Shown here one piece after another: positions 33,573 through 45,749 of a stretch of DNA of 64,000 nucleotides. The stretch comes from Rhypophila decipiens (taxonomy: Eukaryota > Ascomycota > Sordariomycetes > Sordariales > Naviculisporaceae): positions 103,883 to 167,882 of the forward strand of contig MU858128.1 in the NCBI GenBank assembly GCA_033297075.1, read 5' to 3'. Both the position numbers and the translations under genes were made by a program. The notes beneath the pieces were generated by a model that saw only the letters and a program-made list of their open reading frames with translations, searched no databases and had not been told where the DNA came from. How positions within the stretch are numbered: position 1 is the stretch's first letter; the number at the start of each line of letters is the position of its first letter.

Positions 33573-36500
33573 TTTGGCTACACACTACACACAACCAGGG
33601 CGAGCGCTGCCGTGGGGAGATGTACCGAGATGGAGGTGTGGAACAAGGTTACATGATTGTCAACATTGCCCATCTAACAACCTACCTACGTTCATGCAGT
33701 ACGTAAACATTCGGCTGACGTGGGATGGAAGTGGATGAACCGACATTTCCGGATCTCGGAAAGGGGTAATGGCCACGATGGGAAAAAAGTGAGGCTAACT
33801 TGCGGGGGTGATGGAGGGGCGGGAAGGTTTTCTTTTTTGTTTTCTTTTTACGAGCTTGTTTTGTGTCATGTCTGTACTGCTGCTATTGCTTGAGAGTGAT
33901 TCTGTTTTCTTTTTTTTCCCCGAGCCGTTTCCGGGGAAATGTGTGTTTTTCTTTTCAGTTGGAGAGGGATGTTGTGGAGGAAGGAACTTGGAGAAGTGCT
34001 GCTGCTTTCAGTTTGGGAAAATGCCCATGAGCTGGCTGGATACATCAAAAGGACCCTCGAAATATGGAAAATAATTTACTACTTTCACTGGTTAACAAAA
34101 TTGATACAATACAATATAAAACATATAAAACACTTGTCATGAATATGGTACAGCACACCTTGACACCTGAGCTTCATACACTTATTGTTCGTGTCTTGAT
34201 TCGTTAAGCAGCACAAGGCTGTGTGTGTCAAACATAAAATTCTCTTGCTCCCGTGCTTCGTTCGATTCTTCTTCACACTTCGTAGTGGTTACCAAGACCA
34301 GCTGCTGGAGTCATGGAATAACGTGATCACAATGATGATGGTGGTGGTGGTGGTGGTGGTGGTTCAGCCGCTTTCTGAGGGATTTAAGTACTCTGTACAT
34401 TACCTATTCCCAGCCACCGCGTACATTATATACCCCGGATTTTGGAAGCTCGGGGAATCTTTTCAGAATTTTCATGGGGCGTTTGCTTGGCCTTGGGAAT
34501 GAATGAGTCTTTAAAAGTTTAGGATGGGATGGGGGTTCCTCTACTCCTACTCTCACCGAACAACCGGTGAAGAAGCAGAGGTGAGGATCAAATTATTAAT
34601 CAATATTCTTGCTCATGACCATTGACTTTAGAACCGACCTTTGAGTTATATTGCTGATTTTGAGATGGTGGAGGGATTTTAAGTACCTACCTGCCTGTCT
34701 GACCTAGCTAGCTAGCTCCAGACTCTTTTCTTTAATGCTGTGATATTTAGCTCTAAACATTGACGGCATTGCCGGCGAGAGTCAGAGAGAGATATATTTT
34801 CACTCACAACGACTGGGCAATGTACCTTTCTGCTCCTCTCAATAGGCGCTACGAACGAAACAGATATGTTTTATGACGTCTGACGCTGGGCAGAGCTGAC
34901 GACGTAATACTGCAGGTATGGAAGGTTTCTTCTAGAAGGTTTGATGGAATCTACACTTGTTTCATTCTTTGCTTCTCTTTGGTCAATGCCTACCTAGGTA
35001 GTTAAAATTCTTCTACTGCACTACCTAAACGAATGTGACATTCTTTCAGCCACCCGCAGGTGAGTGACATGGCCGGTTTGTCACGGTTCGTACATATATC
35101 CTGCACTTTTTTTTAAAGTGCGGGAAAAGGGGTAAACAGTAACGTAACCGGGTAACGGTAACTAAAAGGGGCTCTCGCTTAGGCAAAACATCGTTGGCTA
35201 CCTTCATTGGGCAGGTTCTTGAATGACCGTCTGTGTATCTAATATGTGCACAATGAGTATCGAAGTTTGAGTTTGTCCACAGAAGGTTCGAAATTTTCTT
35301 ACAGCAACCAACCCATAGACGCGGGCAGGCGAGAATATCTGCCTATGGAATGTCACTCGGAGCTTGTACTTGGTAGTCTGTATCTATGGACAAGGCGGAA
35401 ATTGAAAGGAGTCTTTCTTCTCCTGTTCAGATTTATCTTGCGTCCGGGGTATGTGTGTTGTGTTTCGGTGTGTGCGTGTCGTTTTCGTGTGTGTTGTGAC
35501 CTTCTCTATGCTAATCTGGGCGTGAATCTTGATCATGATGAAAGGTGTCCGTCCGTACGCCCAGTCGATGTCCCTGAGATGCACGAAGCCTTTTTCCTCG
35601 GTCCTTCAGCACAAGGCAGACATACATAGACCACGACATATTTGTACATGGTGAGAGCTAGAAAGGGCGTGAGGCAAGGCGGCGGTGGGTCGGCCGGCCG
35701 GTCATGCTGCTCTGACGTGTCCGGGTAGGGACTTATCTGCTTCATTGCGTTCTCTTAGTTTGACGTTGTGTTTTCCTGTCGTTCTTCATTTATTCCCGGG
35801 CTTGAACCTCCGGAGCCAGCGCTGTCCAGCGTCACTTCCCGCGCTGCATGGCCGTTTCACGTCAAATGTCTCGCCGAATGTCTGCCTTTGAATAAATTGA
35901 TATATGACGGACACAAGTAGACAGGACAGCGTGTAGCTCGCGGTACCTCCTAGATAGTTAGCCCCGATGCACATAGCCGTGACTATGCAAAGCATCATAC
36001 ATTTCTCATCACTTCTCGTTTTTCCGGTCATACTACTCCCGGGTAGGTACACAAACGTCATGAACACAACAGATTCACCACACAGGAGAGGGTCTAGAAC
36101 CGGCATTTTTGATGGAATGCTTGTCTCCACGTGCAACTTCCGTCACATTCGGTATGACAAGGAAACAAAGGCAGCTGAAAATTGCGCCGAAGATTTAAAG
36201 AAGCCGATTCCGACTACATTATCGGGATTGTGCAACACTACCCGGGCCGAGATCTTCCATGATTCGAGGCGGCAAGACGGAAGGAACATTGGATGGACAG
36301 TGGGCTACCCGGTGGAGGAAACACGGCATGCCGAGTCAAGCCCAGGCAAGGAGGAAGGTGCCGACGATAACAGCGGCGTCTTCACCGAGATTGGACCAGC
36401 GTCTTCACCGAGATTGAACCAGCAGCAGGTGTAATGACCGAACCACCGCCTGCCGTTCCCACCTCAAGGGGTAATGAGACTACACGTTTTACGATAATGT

Positions 36501-39500
36501 CCCGTTATCTCGATTTACAACCATTGTGATCCCGGAAGCTTTAAAGTTGAACAAATATGTTGCTTCTGGACACAAGCAGCATGATCTAGGCACCGGGCTC
36601 TTTGAACACAGCAGCCTGGAGTGGTAACCGGGGCAATATAATACGACAATAATGAGCTTACACCAGAGAAAGCTTCATTTCTTAGCCCTTCTCAGGACGC
36701 TTTATGGCTCACAGTCCCTGCCGCCTAACATTGCACAAGGGCGAATCAACCTTCCCGGGCGGTTTGATCATTTCTAGTGTGAATCATTACAGATCGCCAT
36801 ATCGACTCTTGTGACGCCCTGTGATAAGGCAAAGGGACATGGAAGCTAGTTCCCTGGGTAGGTCCCAAGCCACCTCTTTGGTAGTGTAGTGACTCACAAC
36901 TTACCTAGGCTACTGAAAGGAGTGTTTTCATTTGTCCAGACGCCTGACTTCGGAACAAGAGATAGTACAAGTCATACCGGAGCCCCAGAGTCAGGTATGA
37001 ACTCATCATATCGCGTCAAACAACCCTTACTCCGTGCTACCCTCACTGCAGCCCTTTTTTCCTCTTTGGACGATTCTTAATCGGCCACCGGGCTTACACC
37101 ACACAGGGCAATAGTGCCCCAAGCTCTTGTTTCTCCTTTCCGCTCAAACCTCGTTCCGTTTCAAGTTCTTCACCGAGAGAAACTCGAGAGGACAATGATG
37201 GTACCCGAAGTACTTTCTCCTACACGTACCCGCGTCAACACTCCGTTTTCTTCATGACCCTTGTGAGTGTGTAGTGTAACAGGAACCACGCCCAATTAGC
37301 CCCTGACCTGACTCAAGCAAGCCACCCGCACACCCAACGCAACCCGAGCATGAACTCTCCCGACCGAACTCCCGAAACGAACAGCCAGACTTCAGACTTC
37401 AGACAGAAAACAAGGCTGCCATTGCCTAGTTTCATGTCAGTTGCTTAGCCAGGTGGCTGGTTTTGTCTCTCATGTCCCGATCAAACAAGATCTCGAACCA
37501 CCCGATATCCGAGTACAGCACTTGGAGTGATGGTGCAAAAGTCACTTCTTTCCGCTTGCCCATCCGCCCGACCATATTTTACATCCCATCCTGGATGCCG
37601 ATCCACTACCGGATGAGTGAGGAAGAAGAGAGATACTTCTGAATACGTGTGTACATGCCTCGACATGCCTTCATGTTCTTGAGCACGCAAGCCTTGACAT
37701 AGATGCTACCGGAGACTATCAGAAGCATCACGGGGCGGAAAGATGAGGCTCAAGGAGAAGGAAGCTATGTCACCGGGACGGACCCGTTCGGGCAGAAAAG
37801 GGAAGGAGTGTGACCCTCCCTTTCCCTTGCTCCGAACCTTAAGCCCACCACATGGTGTTCACCGGACACTCAATCGGGAATCACACGACAGCAAATTTAT
37901 CTCTACATCTTTCTCTTGTTCTTCTTGGTCTCGATTGACGGCTAATGACCAACGATGATGGACGCTCATACTCATCACAGCGAGGCGGACGGAAAGCTCA
38001 TGCACCGGCGGGTTTCCAATGTTGATCATCTCACACAAGATTTACTTGAGAATGCTCAAACAAAGAATAGGAGTAGCCTCTATGGTATGCCTCATCTTCA
38101 GTGCTTATCTTCATGCTCTCTTGAGCCAGCCCAACCCGCCGGCCAGCCAGCCAGGCGATACTCCTCGTCGTATTGTATCGAACATGATGCCACGCCCCCC
38201 AACAGCTACCGGCATCTACATCAGAACTGTGGACATGGCCAACTTCTGATTACCGGTGCCGTTCAATGCGACACGAACGGTAGCCTCAGAAACTCTACAC
38301 AACAAGGAACATGAGATCTTCATCCTTCCAAGACACACACCGTCCTCTTCTGGACCTACCGGGCCATGTGAAGCTAGTCAAATCCATCCAGCACATCTCA
38401 CCCCAGTCCCGCACGTGAAGAGATGGATTAGTGTAAGTGATTATCCGGCTCGTGACGATCCAGGTTAGGATCTACTACCACCGAGAGGTACCCTCCACAT
38501 TCCGTTCACCGTACATCTTGTCTTTCAGCTAACTTGCTCGCCCCAGCTTGCCCCAGAAACGAGTCTGGTATTCAGACATCGTCGACGACTCCCTCCATGG
38601 TGGCAACTCCAAACCGACGAGAATCCCAAGGCAACCGAATGCAGTGTACATTTGCATCCTGTCAATTCCAGGGTTTCTTCAATGTTATCCATCCTGGTCC
38701 TTGTCAACGTCGACTCAGCAGCACCGCATTGTTGGCCAATTAACCATTACCAAACTGACCAACCACTGCCAGGCTTCTATTGACCTGTAAGGTACTTGCC
38801 CGATCGTATCGTTCAAAACTTGCCCGTCTCGATCTGAGCCTCCACGACAATCAAGCGAAGATATCATCACCCAGACGGATACCATACCCTGGACGGATGG
38901 CTTCAAGTCACCAGATTGGACAACTAATTAGCCCACTTGTAGGATTCTTAGACAATTGGCTCAAAACCCATCGCCACCAAAGCCTTCCTGCCAGACTTCC
39001 AGATGACCTATCCATCCATCCATCCATACAGATGCTACCAATTTAGACCTACCCAAGCATGAAAAACCCCGAATCAAGGGCTTCAAACCAAGATCTACTA
39101 TCATCCCGATCGCCCAATCTTGCTAGACCTCATCCTCAATGAATGAAACCATACCACAGATTCAGCCTCGTTTTTCAGGTCCGTCGTCCCAAAAGCCTAA
39201 GGCTTCAAGATCGACAGTTCATCCCCTTTCGGTACCACACGATGTTCAACCAGCTCACGGAAGCCACCAATCAAGATAAAAGGATCGTCAACTTGTCCCA
39301 AGGATACTTGTGTTATACTTGCCCGCCCAGATAATACCCAAGAATATCATGATAATCTTTCCCAACCTCGGCATACTAGCAGCATCTACACTAACATACC
39401 AGGTTTTGTACATACCGATATCATTCAACAACACGAGAATCAAAATGCGCAAATACCACCCAACCAATATGGAACCTACATACAAAAGCCTCATCGACAT

Positions 39501-40127
39501 GCAGTGGAAAGTACAGCAAACAAACATGGCAAAATGCCCTACTCCTGCACGGTTATTTATCCACGGTCCTCATCTGCACAAGCGGCCTGGAAATTAGCTC
39601 TTTATCTCCAACCCACACTACCCAAACCGTAATCTTGATATGCCGGAAAGGAAATCATGAGAGAATGCCATTCTTGACCGTCAAAATGTGATACGATCGT
39701 GATAAGTGATAAGTGATAAGTGAAATGATTATTACGCCCCTCCCGCACCCACACCACATGGGCGTCGATCCCGCCTCATTTTTCAGCCTTTCCACGATTT
39801 AAAGCATACTTCACTTCTCGGCACTGGTAACCGGCATTGACAGCGAGAAAATCATCAATCCCATTCTGGATACCGAGGTGCTTGTTGGCCATCCGAAGGA
39901 ATGTACCTTAAATTAACTTGGTAACTTTCCCTTTTGGTATACACAGATTGATACATTGATTGACGTGAGTTCAAGTGTTTCATTGTCGTGTGTTCCAATG
40001 CCGCAACTAGACATACCCGGAACAGTCAAATCTACCATTGAGGTGCCCATATGACCGTCACAATAAATTGGGAAAGTAAACATAGACATCACAATGGCTT
40101 GACAAAGTCATTGCCACCTATAATCAA
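33573..40127. other. Gene-poor region 2
   Basis: About 6.5 kb with no supported gene. Open frames such as 35246-35629, 35967-36434 and 37955-38314 lack domains and codon bias. Visible simple features are a (GGT)n run near 34339-34363, a TACCTAGGTA palindrome at 34991-35000, a 23-bp tandem duplication at 36376-36421, CCAT repeats near 39013-39028 and GTGATAA repeats near 39698-39722. Confidence 0.5.
36376..36421. repeat. 23-bp tandem duplication
   Basis: Two adjacent 23-base units (36376-36398, 36399-36421) that start GCGTCTTCACCGAGATTG and differ at one base. The length is not a multiple of three, which argues against a conserved coding frame here. Confidence 0.85.
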
Positions 40128-40356
40128 GACGCCTAATATACAGGCACCGGTCCTCTGGTATACAGAAACTACTCTTGTAGAATAGATACTCTAACTAGCT
40201 AGAATAAATACCTTGACTAGATAGAATAAATGCTTTAACTGGACCGAATGAATACCTCGACTAGCTGGAATAAATGCCTTGACTGAATAGGAATAAATGC
40301 CCTAACTGGCTGGAATAAATGCCTTGACTGGCTTCAATAAATGCTTTGACTGGCTC
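40128..40356. repeat. Transposon-like left end followed by eight-copy 22-bp minisatellite
   Basis: 40128-40147 (GACGCCTAATATACAGGCAC) matches the end of the inverted-repeat element at 56667-56772, and ACTACTCTTGT follows at 40168. From 40180 to 40356 there are eight imperfect units of 22 bp (one of 23) built on GAATAAATGCCTTGACTGG. One such unit is present in the 56.7 kb element. No right-hand inverted terminus is seen, so this copy is truncated or rearranged. Confidence 0.85.
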
Positions 40357-40447
40357 TAAGACCATTGTCATGATTTGCAAGGAGCAAAATCACTGGGCAA
40401 GGGCGAATGTAAAAGTCATATCAACACTATAATGGCATTGGAGCTCT

Positions 40448-40632
40448 TATAGCTAACAATCGACGTGCTATATAAGGACCAACAAGGTAGGGTTTAGAAC
40501 TCATCTAGCTAACAATCAATGGCCTACATGGATCAGACCTTATGGCTAACAATCGATGTGCTAAATAAGCACCAACAAGGTACTATCAGAACTCTTCTAG
40601 CTAACGATCAATGGCCTATATGGCAATCACCA
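40448..40632. repeat. 93-bp imperfect tandem duplication
   Basis: Two adjacent units (40448-40540 and about 40541-40632), both starting TAT.GCTAACAATCGA and both containing ACCAACAAGGTA and ATCAATGGCCTA. Each unit holds two GCTAACAATC-like words, so an older, shorter period is likely. It lies just downstream of the GNAT gene stop codon. Confidence 0.8.
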
Positions 40633-40750
40633 AGGCAGGCAGTTGACTAATCAAAGCATATAAAAACCTCCAAAATTCTCCGCAGGTCCGCAATTGCACC
40701 TCATCTTCATACTCTTATTCCCTACAAGTCCATCACAAGTCCATAAGCGC

Positions 40751-42966
40751 TCAGTACTCATTGGTGAATCGAGCATCCAAATGGCAGGTGTGCTCAAACA
40801 CCACCGAGTCTAGCCAGTAGATCGGACGGCTCTTGATATAGTTGCTCGAACGGTGAGACGTCTCGAAGCAAAACTTCTCCTCAAACCCAAATATCTTCTC
40901 GAGAAGCTTCTTGACCCAAACCAGATCATCTCTGTACGAGTCCTGCTCCTTATCAAACTCCGGATCGTCGCTGAAGAGGTTATGGGCGTGTCTGACAAAG
41001 TAAGTCAGGTAGAGACGAAAGTACTGGCGCTCGTGGCCCAGTGGGTGCTTGTAGACGAGACTGTTGGATAGATCCACGAAATCATACGACTGCAGTGAAG
41101 TATAACGCCGAGAGACTGTCGAGAGAAGTTTGTCCAGCAGAGACAAGCCAACCTTCTTTCTTCTGAACTTTGGGTCAACAAAGACATTCACCCTCGCTGA
41201 AGCTCTGCTGCTCCCATTGCCATCGCCTGCAAGACCCGGTTCCCAGACAGACAGGTACGCGAACCCAAGAATGACACCATTTTGTCTAGCATCTTCCGGA
41301 TCCGCAAGGTACGGGCTGCGCTGAAGGAAAGGAGAGAGCTCAAAGTTCCCCTTCTCTGCTCGGATGGTCCGAGCTGAACCCCGGACGGCAACGATGAAAG
41401 GCATGCCCAGAGTCTGTGTAGTCTCCAGAATCTTCGTGAAATCATTCGCAGTGAGAGGCGACGAGTCCAAGGCCTGCTTGCCTTGGGTCACCTCGTAGTT
41501 GTATATCTCTGTCACGGCATTCATGTCGTTTTTCAAGGCTGGGCGCAGGTAGCACGGGACAGCCGGCGAGAAGTTGCTTCGCGGGCCGAGAGCATATTTT
41601 CCCTTTCCTTCGATCGGCGGGGTAGTGGCCGTCGTGACGTCCGCACCAATCACAGATCCCATCCCAGAAGGAGGGGCGGACGATTCAGCATGGGGAATCA
41701 CTTTGATGATCTTGGAGCTGTGATATGTGGGAGGTGTAGGTGTAGGTGCAGGATCTTTCGTAGCCGGCGGCGCTCTGATGTAGTCTTTCCAGTTCGGCTT
41801 GCCATTAGGGTTACGCCGAGAAGATTGGTGCTTGGCTTTGCGACCATCGTCTGACATACGCTTGGCCATCATCATTTTCGAAGTCATCTTTTCTCGACGA
41901 AAGTTCCATCCGGCATCGTTGTTGGCGGTTGTGGGATCCACGGTGGTCTCAGGTTGCTCGATGGGCATCAGGAGACGGCCGGTCTCCGTCTCGATATCAC
42001 TATTCCAGTGATTGGGCATGTCAAGATTCACTTGGATGTTGCTAGCGGCGTCCTGCATCCAGTGAACAATGAATCTGCCGATGTAGGTATCGGAGCAGAA
42101 GATGGTATTGTCTTCACAATGATCGCGGCGGCCTCCATCCCAATTGACCTTAACCCATCGATCACCATAGTCCTGAAACTGGTGCACTGGGGCGATGGCA
42201 TTTCGAATGTCACTTCGGGGGTTTCCGCCGGAGCCGTCGGGATCGGGGTCGACATATCCACTATTGCATCTGATGGACGAGGTGTCACTCAGGCCGCGAG
42301 GTGAGGAACCGTCTTGGTCACGGTCTCCACGGCCCCGGCGAGGTAGCTGGAGAGTGTTGAGGTGTGGGGAAAATGCCACCTCCTCCTGGTTGGTAGCAAT
42401 GGTAGCATCGTTTGTGGCAGCAAGAGCGGTCGCTGTCAGCATGTTGGGACGCGATGCTCTGGAGTCACAGCGCTGGGCAGACTGGGGTGGGACGAATGAT
42501 TCCCAGAGATGGGGTTGCTTTTGCCCCATAGGTCTGGTGTTGTGCTGAGGCGGACGGGAGTTGTGGGAGATCTCGCCGAGGGGCCTGGTGCCCTGAATGG
42601 TATTATCCATGACACCATCTTTCCGATCGGCAGAGGACGGCGCACGCGATGACCGAACCACTTCGCTGTACGTTCTTCTTGAAGCCGTCGCTGTCGGTGC
42701 CTTGAAGTTGGGATGTTGCTTCTCAGAAGTGACAAGAGACTTTTTTGGAAGTCCAGTGAATTGAGCAGCCGCTGCCAGAAATCGGTCCTGGGCCTCTTGG
42801 GAGTCGAGGTCGAGGTCGTGTGCCTTCTTTGGAACTTCCACTGACGGCTGGCTCGAGTCGGTCCAACCTCGGGAGTCCTTGTCGGCCATTTCTGTGGTCG
42901 AGCGGTACCCGGTTAGTGCCTGCTCAATTGAACTTGGATAGATGGAAGGGTTGACTTACCGTCCAT
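40751..42966 (-). CDS. GNAT-fold acetyltransferase-like protein with long disordered N-terminus
   Basis: Probable acyl-CoA-dependent N-acetyltransferase or pseudo-enzyme; substrate unknown. Exons 42966-42960 (only 7 nt, ATG GAC G) and 42891-40751 give 715 residues. The single-exon reading from the internal ATG at 42889 would give 712. The first ~460 residues are polar and low in hydrophobics, with a conserved-looking patch at about 235-275 (FQDYGDRWVKVNWDGGRRD). A C-terminal GNAT domain (about 470-690) starts at YLRPALKNDMNAVTEIYN and holds the likely acetyl-CoA loop RRKKVGLSLLDKLL and VNVFVDPKF. Similar large GNAT proteins occur across ascomycetes without assigned function. Confidence 0.8.
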
Positions 42967-44005
42967 TTGACCGGTGCTTATAGCAGGTCTGTCTGTCTCT
43001 TTTGCAGTTCAGGAAATGTTATTGGGTCTGGGTCGGTTGGTGGTTTCTGTGAACTGTTGGTTGAAGGAGGAAGAGAGGTGCGAGCAAGAAGAAATTTGGT
43101 GGGTAATTTAAGCCGGGAGAAGAGAGGGAAGGGAAACCTTGGGGATTGAAGGAAGGTAAGCTTTGCGATTGAGGGAAGGAGCGCAGTTGTGAGGACCCGG
43201 GAGTCTGAGGACAGTGCAATTCAATACGGTACGAGAAAGCATCCATTCAGATCAGATGGAAGTCAAGATTGATCATACACTTCCTCCATTTTCATGACTC
43301 TGCGAGCAGTGTTCGCAATAGAGAATGTCACTTTACACCCAAAACACAGGGGCTTCATCTCTGGCAAACATCTGTTTGCAAGCATTAGTGGTGATGCAGA
43401 GCACCAAGAGACTCGAGCGATTGCTCGGAGACTGAACACAATCGTCAAGTGTATACCGAGTCTGTATTGTTTTATGACTATATGATCTTCTGCGTACCAC
43501 GAAAGGTATTCGGAACACCGTACACAACAGGCGAAGTGAAGAGGAAGGACATGATGGACATTTCGAATATCATCCTCTGGTTGCGAAACTGGACCTTCGG
43601 GGAATCGATACTGTGGCCGCTCTTGCACGCATCTCAAGCAGAAATGGATTCGCAAGTTGGAAAATTAGATGTGGTAGCAACATCTCGAAGGAGCCACCAA
43701 GAAGAAAGGCATAGCTTCCCAAAAACAATGTTTGAATGTCGAGATTGAAGAAGGCACCTGGTGAGGTGAAGTTGAAAGGTAATCACGTGTCAATCATGGT
43801 GGCCAATCAAATTGAGAGCATTCAAAGTGGGCCTGCGTCTTGTGAAGCTGTGAGCCACTCCACCAATGACGGCAGTCACTGCTTGAGCATAACTATTCGA
43901 GCCAGATACATATGCAAACTATGAACTCATAAACCGCGCCAAAAAAATCACGACATTTAGAGATCATTCCCCTCAGTCCAAGCCGGTACAGGTTTACCGT
44001 TCAAA
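42967..44005. other. Divergent promoter region (GNAT gene / ARL2)
   Basis: About 1 kb upstream of both genes. The open frame 43263-43655 (minus) has no domain. No other feature seen. Confidence 0.45.
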
Positions 44006-44860
44006 ATGTTGTCTATCCTTCGCAAAGCAAGACTCAAGGACAAGGAGCTCCGCGTCCTGATGCTGTATGTGGGTCCAGCCTGGTGACACCCCCTCAGAAA
44101 GACTGATACTGACGAGCCTCAAAACCACAGTGGCCTCGATAATGCGGGCAAGACCACCATTGTCAAGAAGATAATTGGCGAAGATGTAAGCACCGTGAGC
44201 CCGACCTTGGGCTTCATCATCAAGACCATCGACTATGAAGGGTAACTGCACTTAACAAAGTCATATCACTTCATACGTTTTAACACATTTGACAGATATA
44301 AGCTCAACATATGTGAGTTCCATTACGACACTCTCCCCGTTTCTGATGTCTAATCATCTTCCAGGGGATGTTGGCGGGCAAAAGACGCTGCGGTCATACT
44401 GGAGGAACTATTTCGAAAAGACAGATGCCTTGATCTGGGTTGTCGATGCCACTGACAGGCTGCGAATCGAGGACTGCAGAGATGAACTCCACGGGCTTCT
44501 GCAAGAAGAGGTATTGTTCCCCGTCTATCGTTGAGCTGACGGTTTGTCGCTGATACCAGTGACCGGAACAGCGCCTCTCGGGAGCCAGCTTGCTTGTCTT
44601 TGCCAATAAGACGGACGTGAACGGGTGCATGACCGGCGAGGAAATCCTAAAGGTCAGTAGGAAGAGCATTCACATATCGAAATACCTGTTTCAAAGGAAG
44701 CGAAGCTGATTTCCCCCCCGTCCACCAGGCTCTGCGCCTCGAAGAAATCAGAACGCATCGATGGAAGATTCTTCCGTGTAGTGCCATGACAGGCGAAAAC
44801 CTCAAGGAAGGCCTGGCGTGGGTTGTCGAGGACGCAAAAGCTCGCCTCTTTCTGTATTAA
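44006..44860 (+). CDS. ARL2: ARF-like GTPase Arl2 (Cin4/Alp41)
   Basis: Small GTPase of the tubulin-folding cofactor pathway needed for microtubule biogenesis. Six exons: 44006-44064, 44131-44241, 44296-44312, 44365-44510, 44572-44652, 44729-44860, giving 181 residues. P-loop GLDNAGKTT, switch [11 protein letters not shown], switch [21 protein letters not shown] and the CSAMTG base-recognition motif are complete. The N-terminus MLSILRK lacks the Gly2 needed for myristoylation, as in Arl2 and unlike Arf1. Exon 3 is only 17 nt and codes YKLNI with parts of the flanking codons; skipping it would shift the frame. Confidence 0.95.
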
Positions 44861-45749
44861 TTTCCTGGTGGTCTGGTTCTTTGATATCCAATTTATAGGG
44901 ACAGGGAAGAACATTCTTGAGAAAACCTTGGGTGACATTCTCAACGGCGAAGAAACCGGCACTCTCACCTGATGAGCCGAAGCCAAGCCAACCAAACAAG
45001 AAATCCCGAACAAGGGTTGAGCTTGAAACTTCCTTGGTCAAGCTCACGCATTTTCCGATTTCAATCCTCCAAATCCAAACACGAGAGCGCGCCTTCTTTG
45101 AAGTTGTTGCAAACAATCGCGTGTCTTGCTGTACGCGCGAGAAAAAAACAGCAAACTGTCGTGACATGAAGACGTCGTTGGTAGCAAGCGCATGCAAATT
45201 AATTTCAAACCTGATACGAGAAGACAGGGCGTGATTCCTTGTCGCACGGAATATTTTTGGAATCTCGGTATGAACCCCTGGGTGTTCCAGCCTTGCCAAG
45301 TTGCTCTCACGGGAGACTGTGCGGTAAAAAGCAGATTGTCTCAGCGCTGTGAGTGGTCTGTGAGCACTGAACAGCCTGTAATCAACCTGTGACCGTACCA
45401 TCGGGAGTCCACTGAGCGATGGAGCTAGCGCCCCGCTCATCCCAAGTGCAGGTCCCACACACAACACTGGCGCCGATTTGAAGGCAACCAAACAACGCCG
45501 ACGCACGACCCTCCTCCCTCAATTCTCTACCCCCTCCGTCCGCAGCGGTATCCCCGACCCGAACCGGCTCAAGACTATCAAACTTGGAGTCAGCCGGCCT
45601 GGTGTGAGAGGTTTCCAAAGAATTTAGCAGCCAAAAGCTCGAGAGCCCGAGAAACTTGCCATTGTCGAGTCGCGTGTCATGCCCATCGTATGTTGAGCAA
45701 AGAGGTCTCCCGGCAACCGCATTGAATCCCATTCGACTCTATTCTTACC
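44861..45749. other. Intergenic: ARL2 3' flank and gelsolin-type gene promoter
   Basis: No supported gene. The 234-codon minus frame at 44802-45506 overlaps the end of ARL2 and has no domain. Confidence 0.45.

Noticed and set aside
35246..35629. 127-codon frame in gene-poor region 2
   Set aside because: Cys/Val runs come from TGTGTG simple sequence; no domain or intron context.
40180..40356. Regular array that might be taken for a CRISPR
   Set aside because: Units are directly adjacent with no unique spacers, and the organism is a fungus; it is a minisatellite.
44802..45506. 234-codon minus frame downstream of ARL2
   Set aside because: Overlaps the ARL2 last exon in antisense; no recognisable segment.
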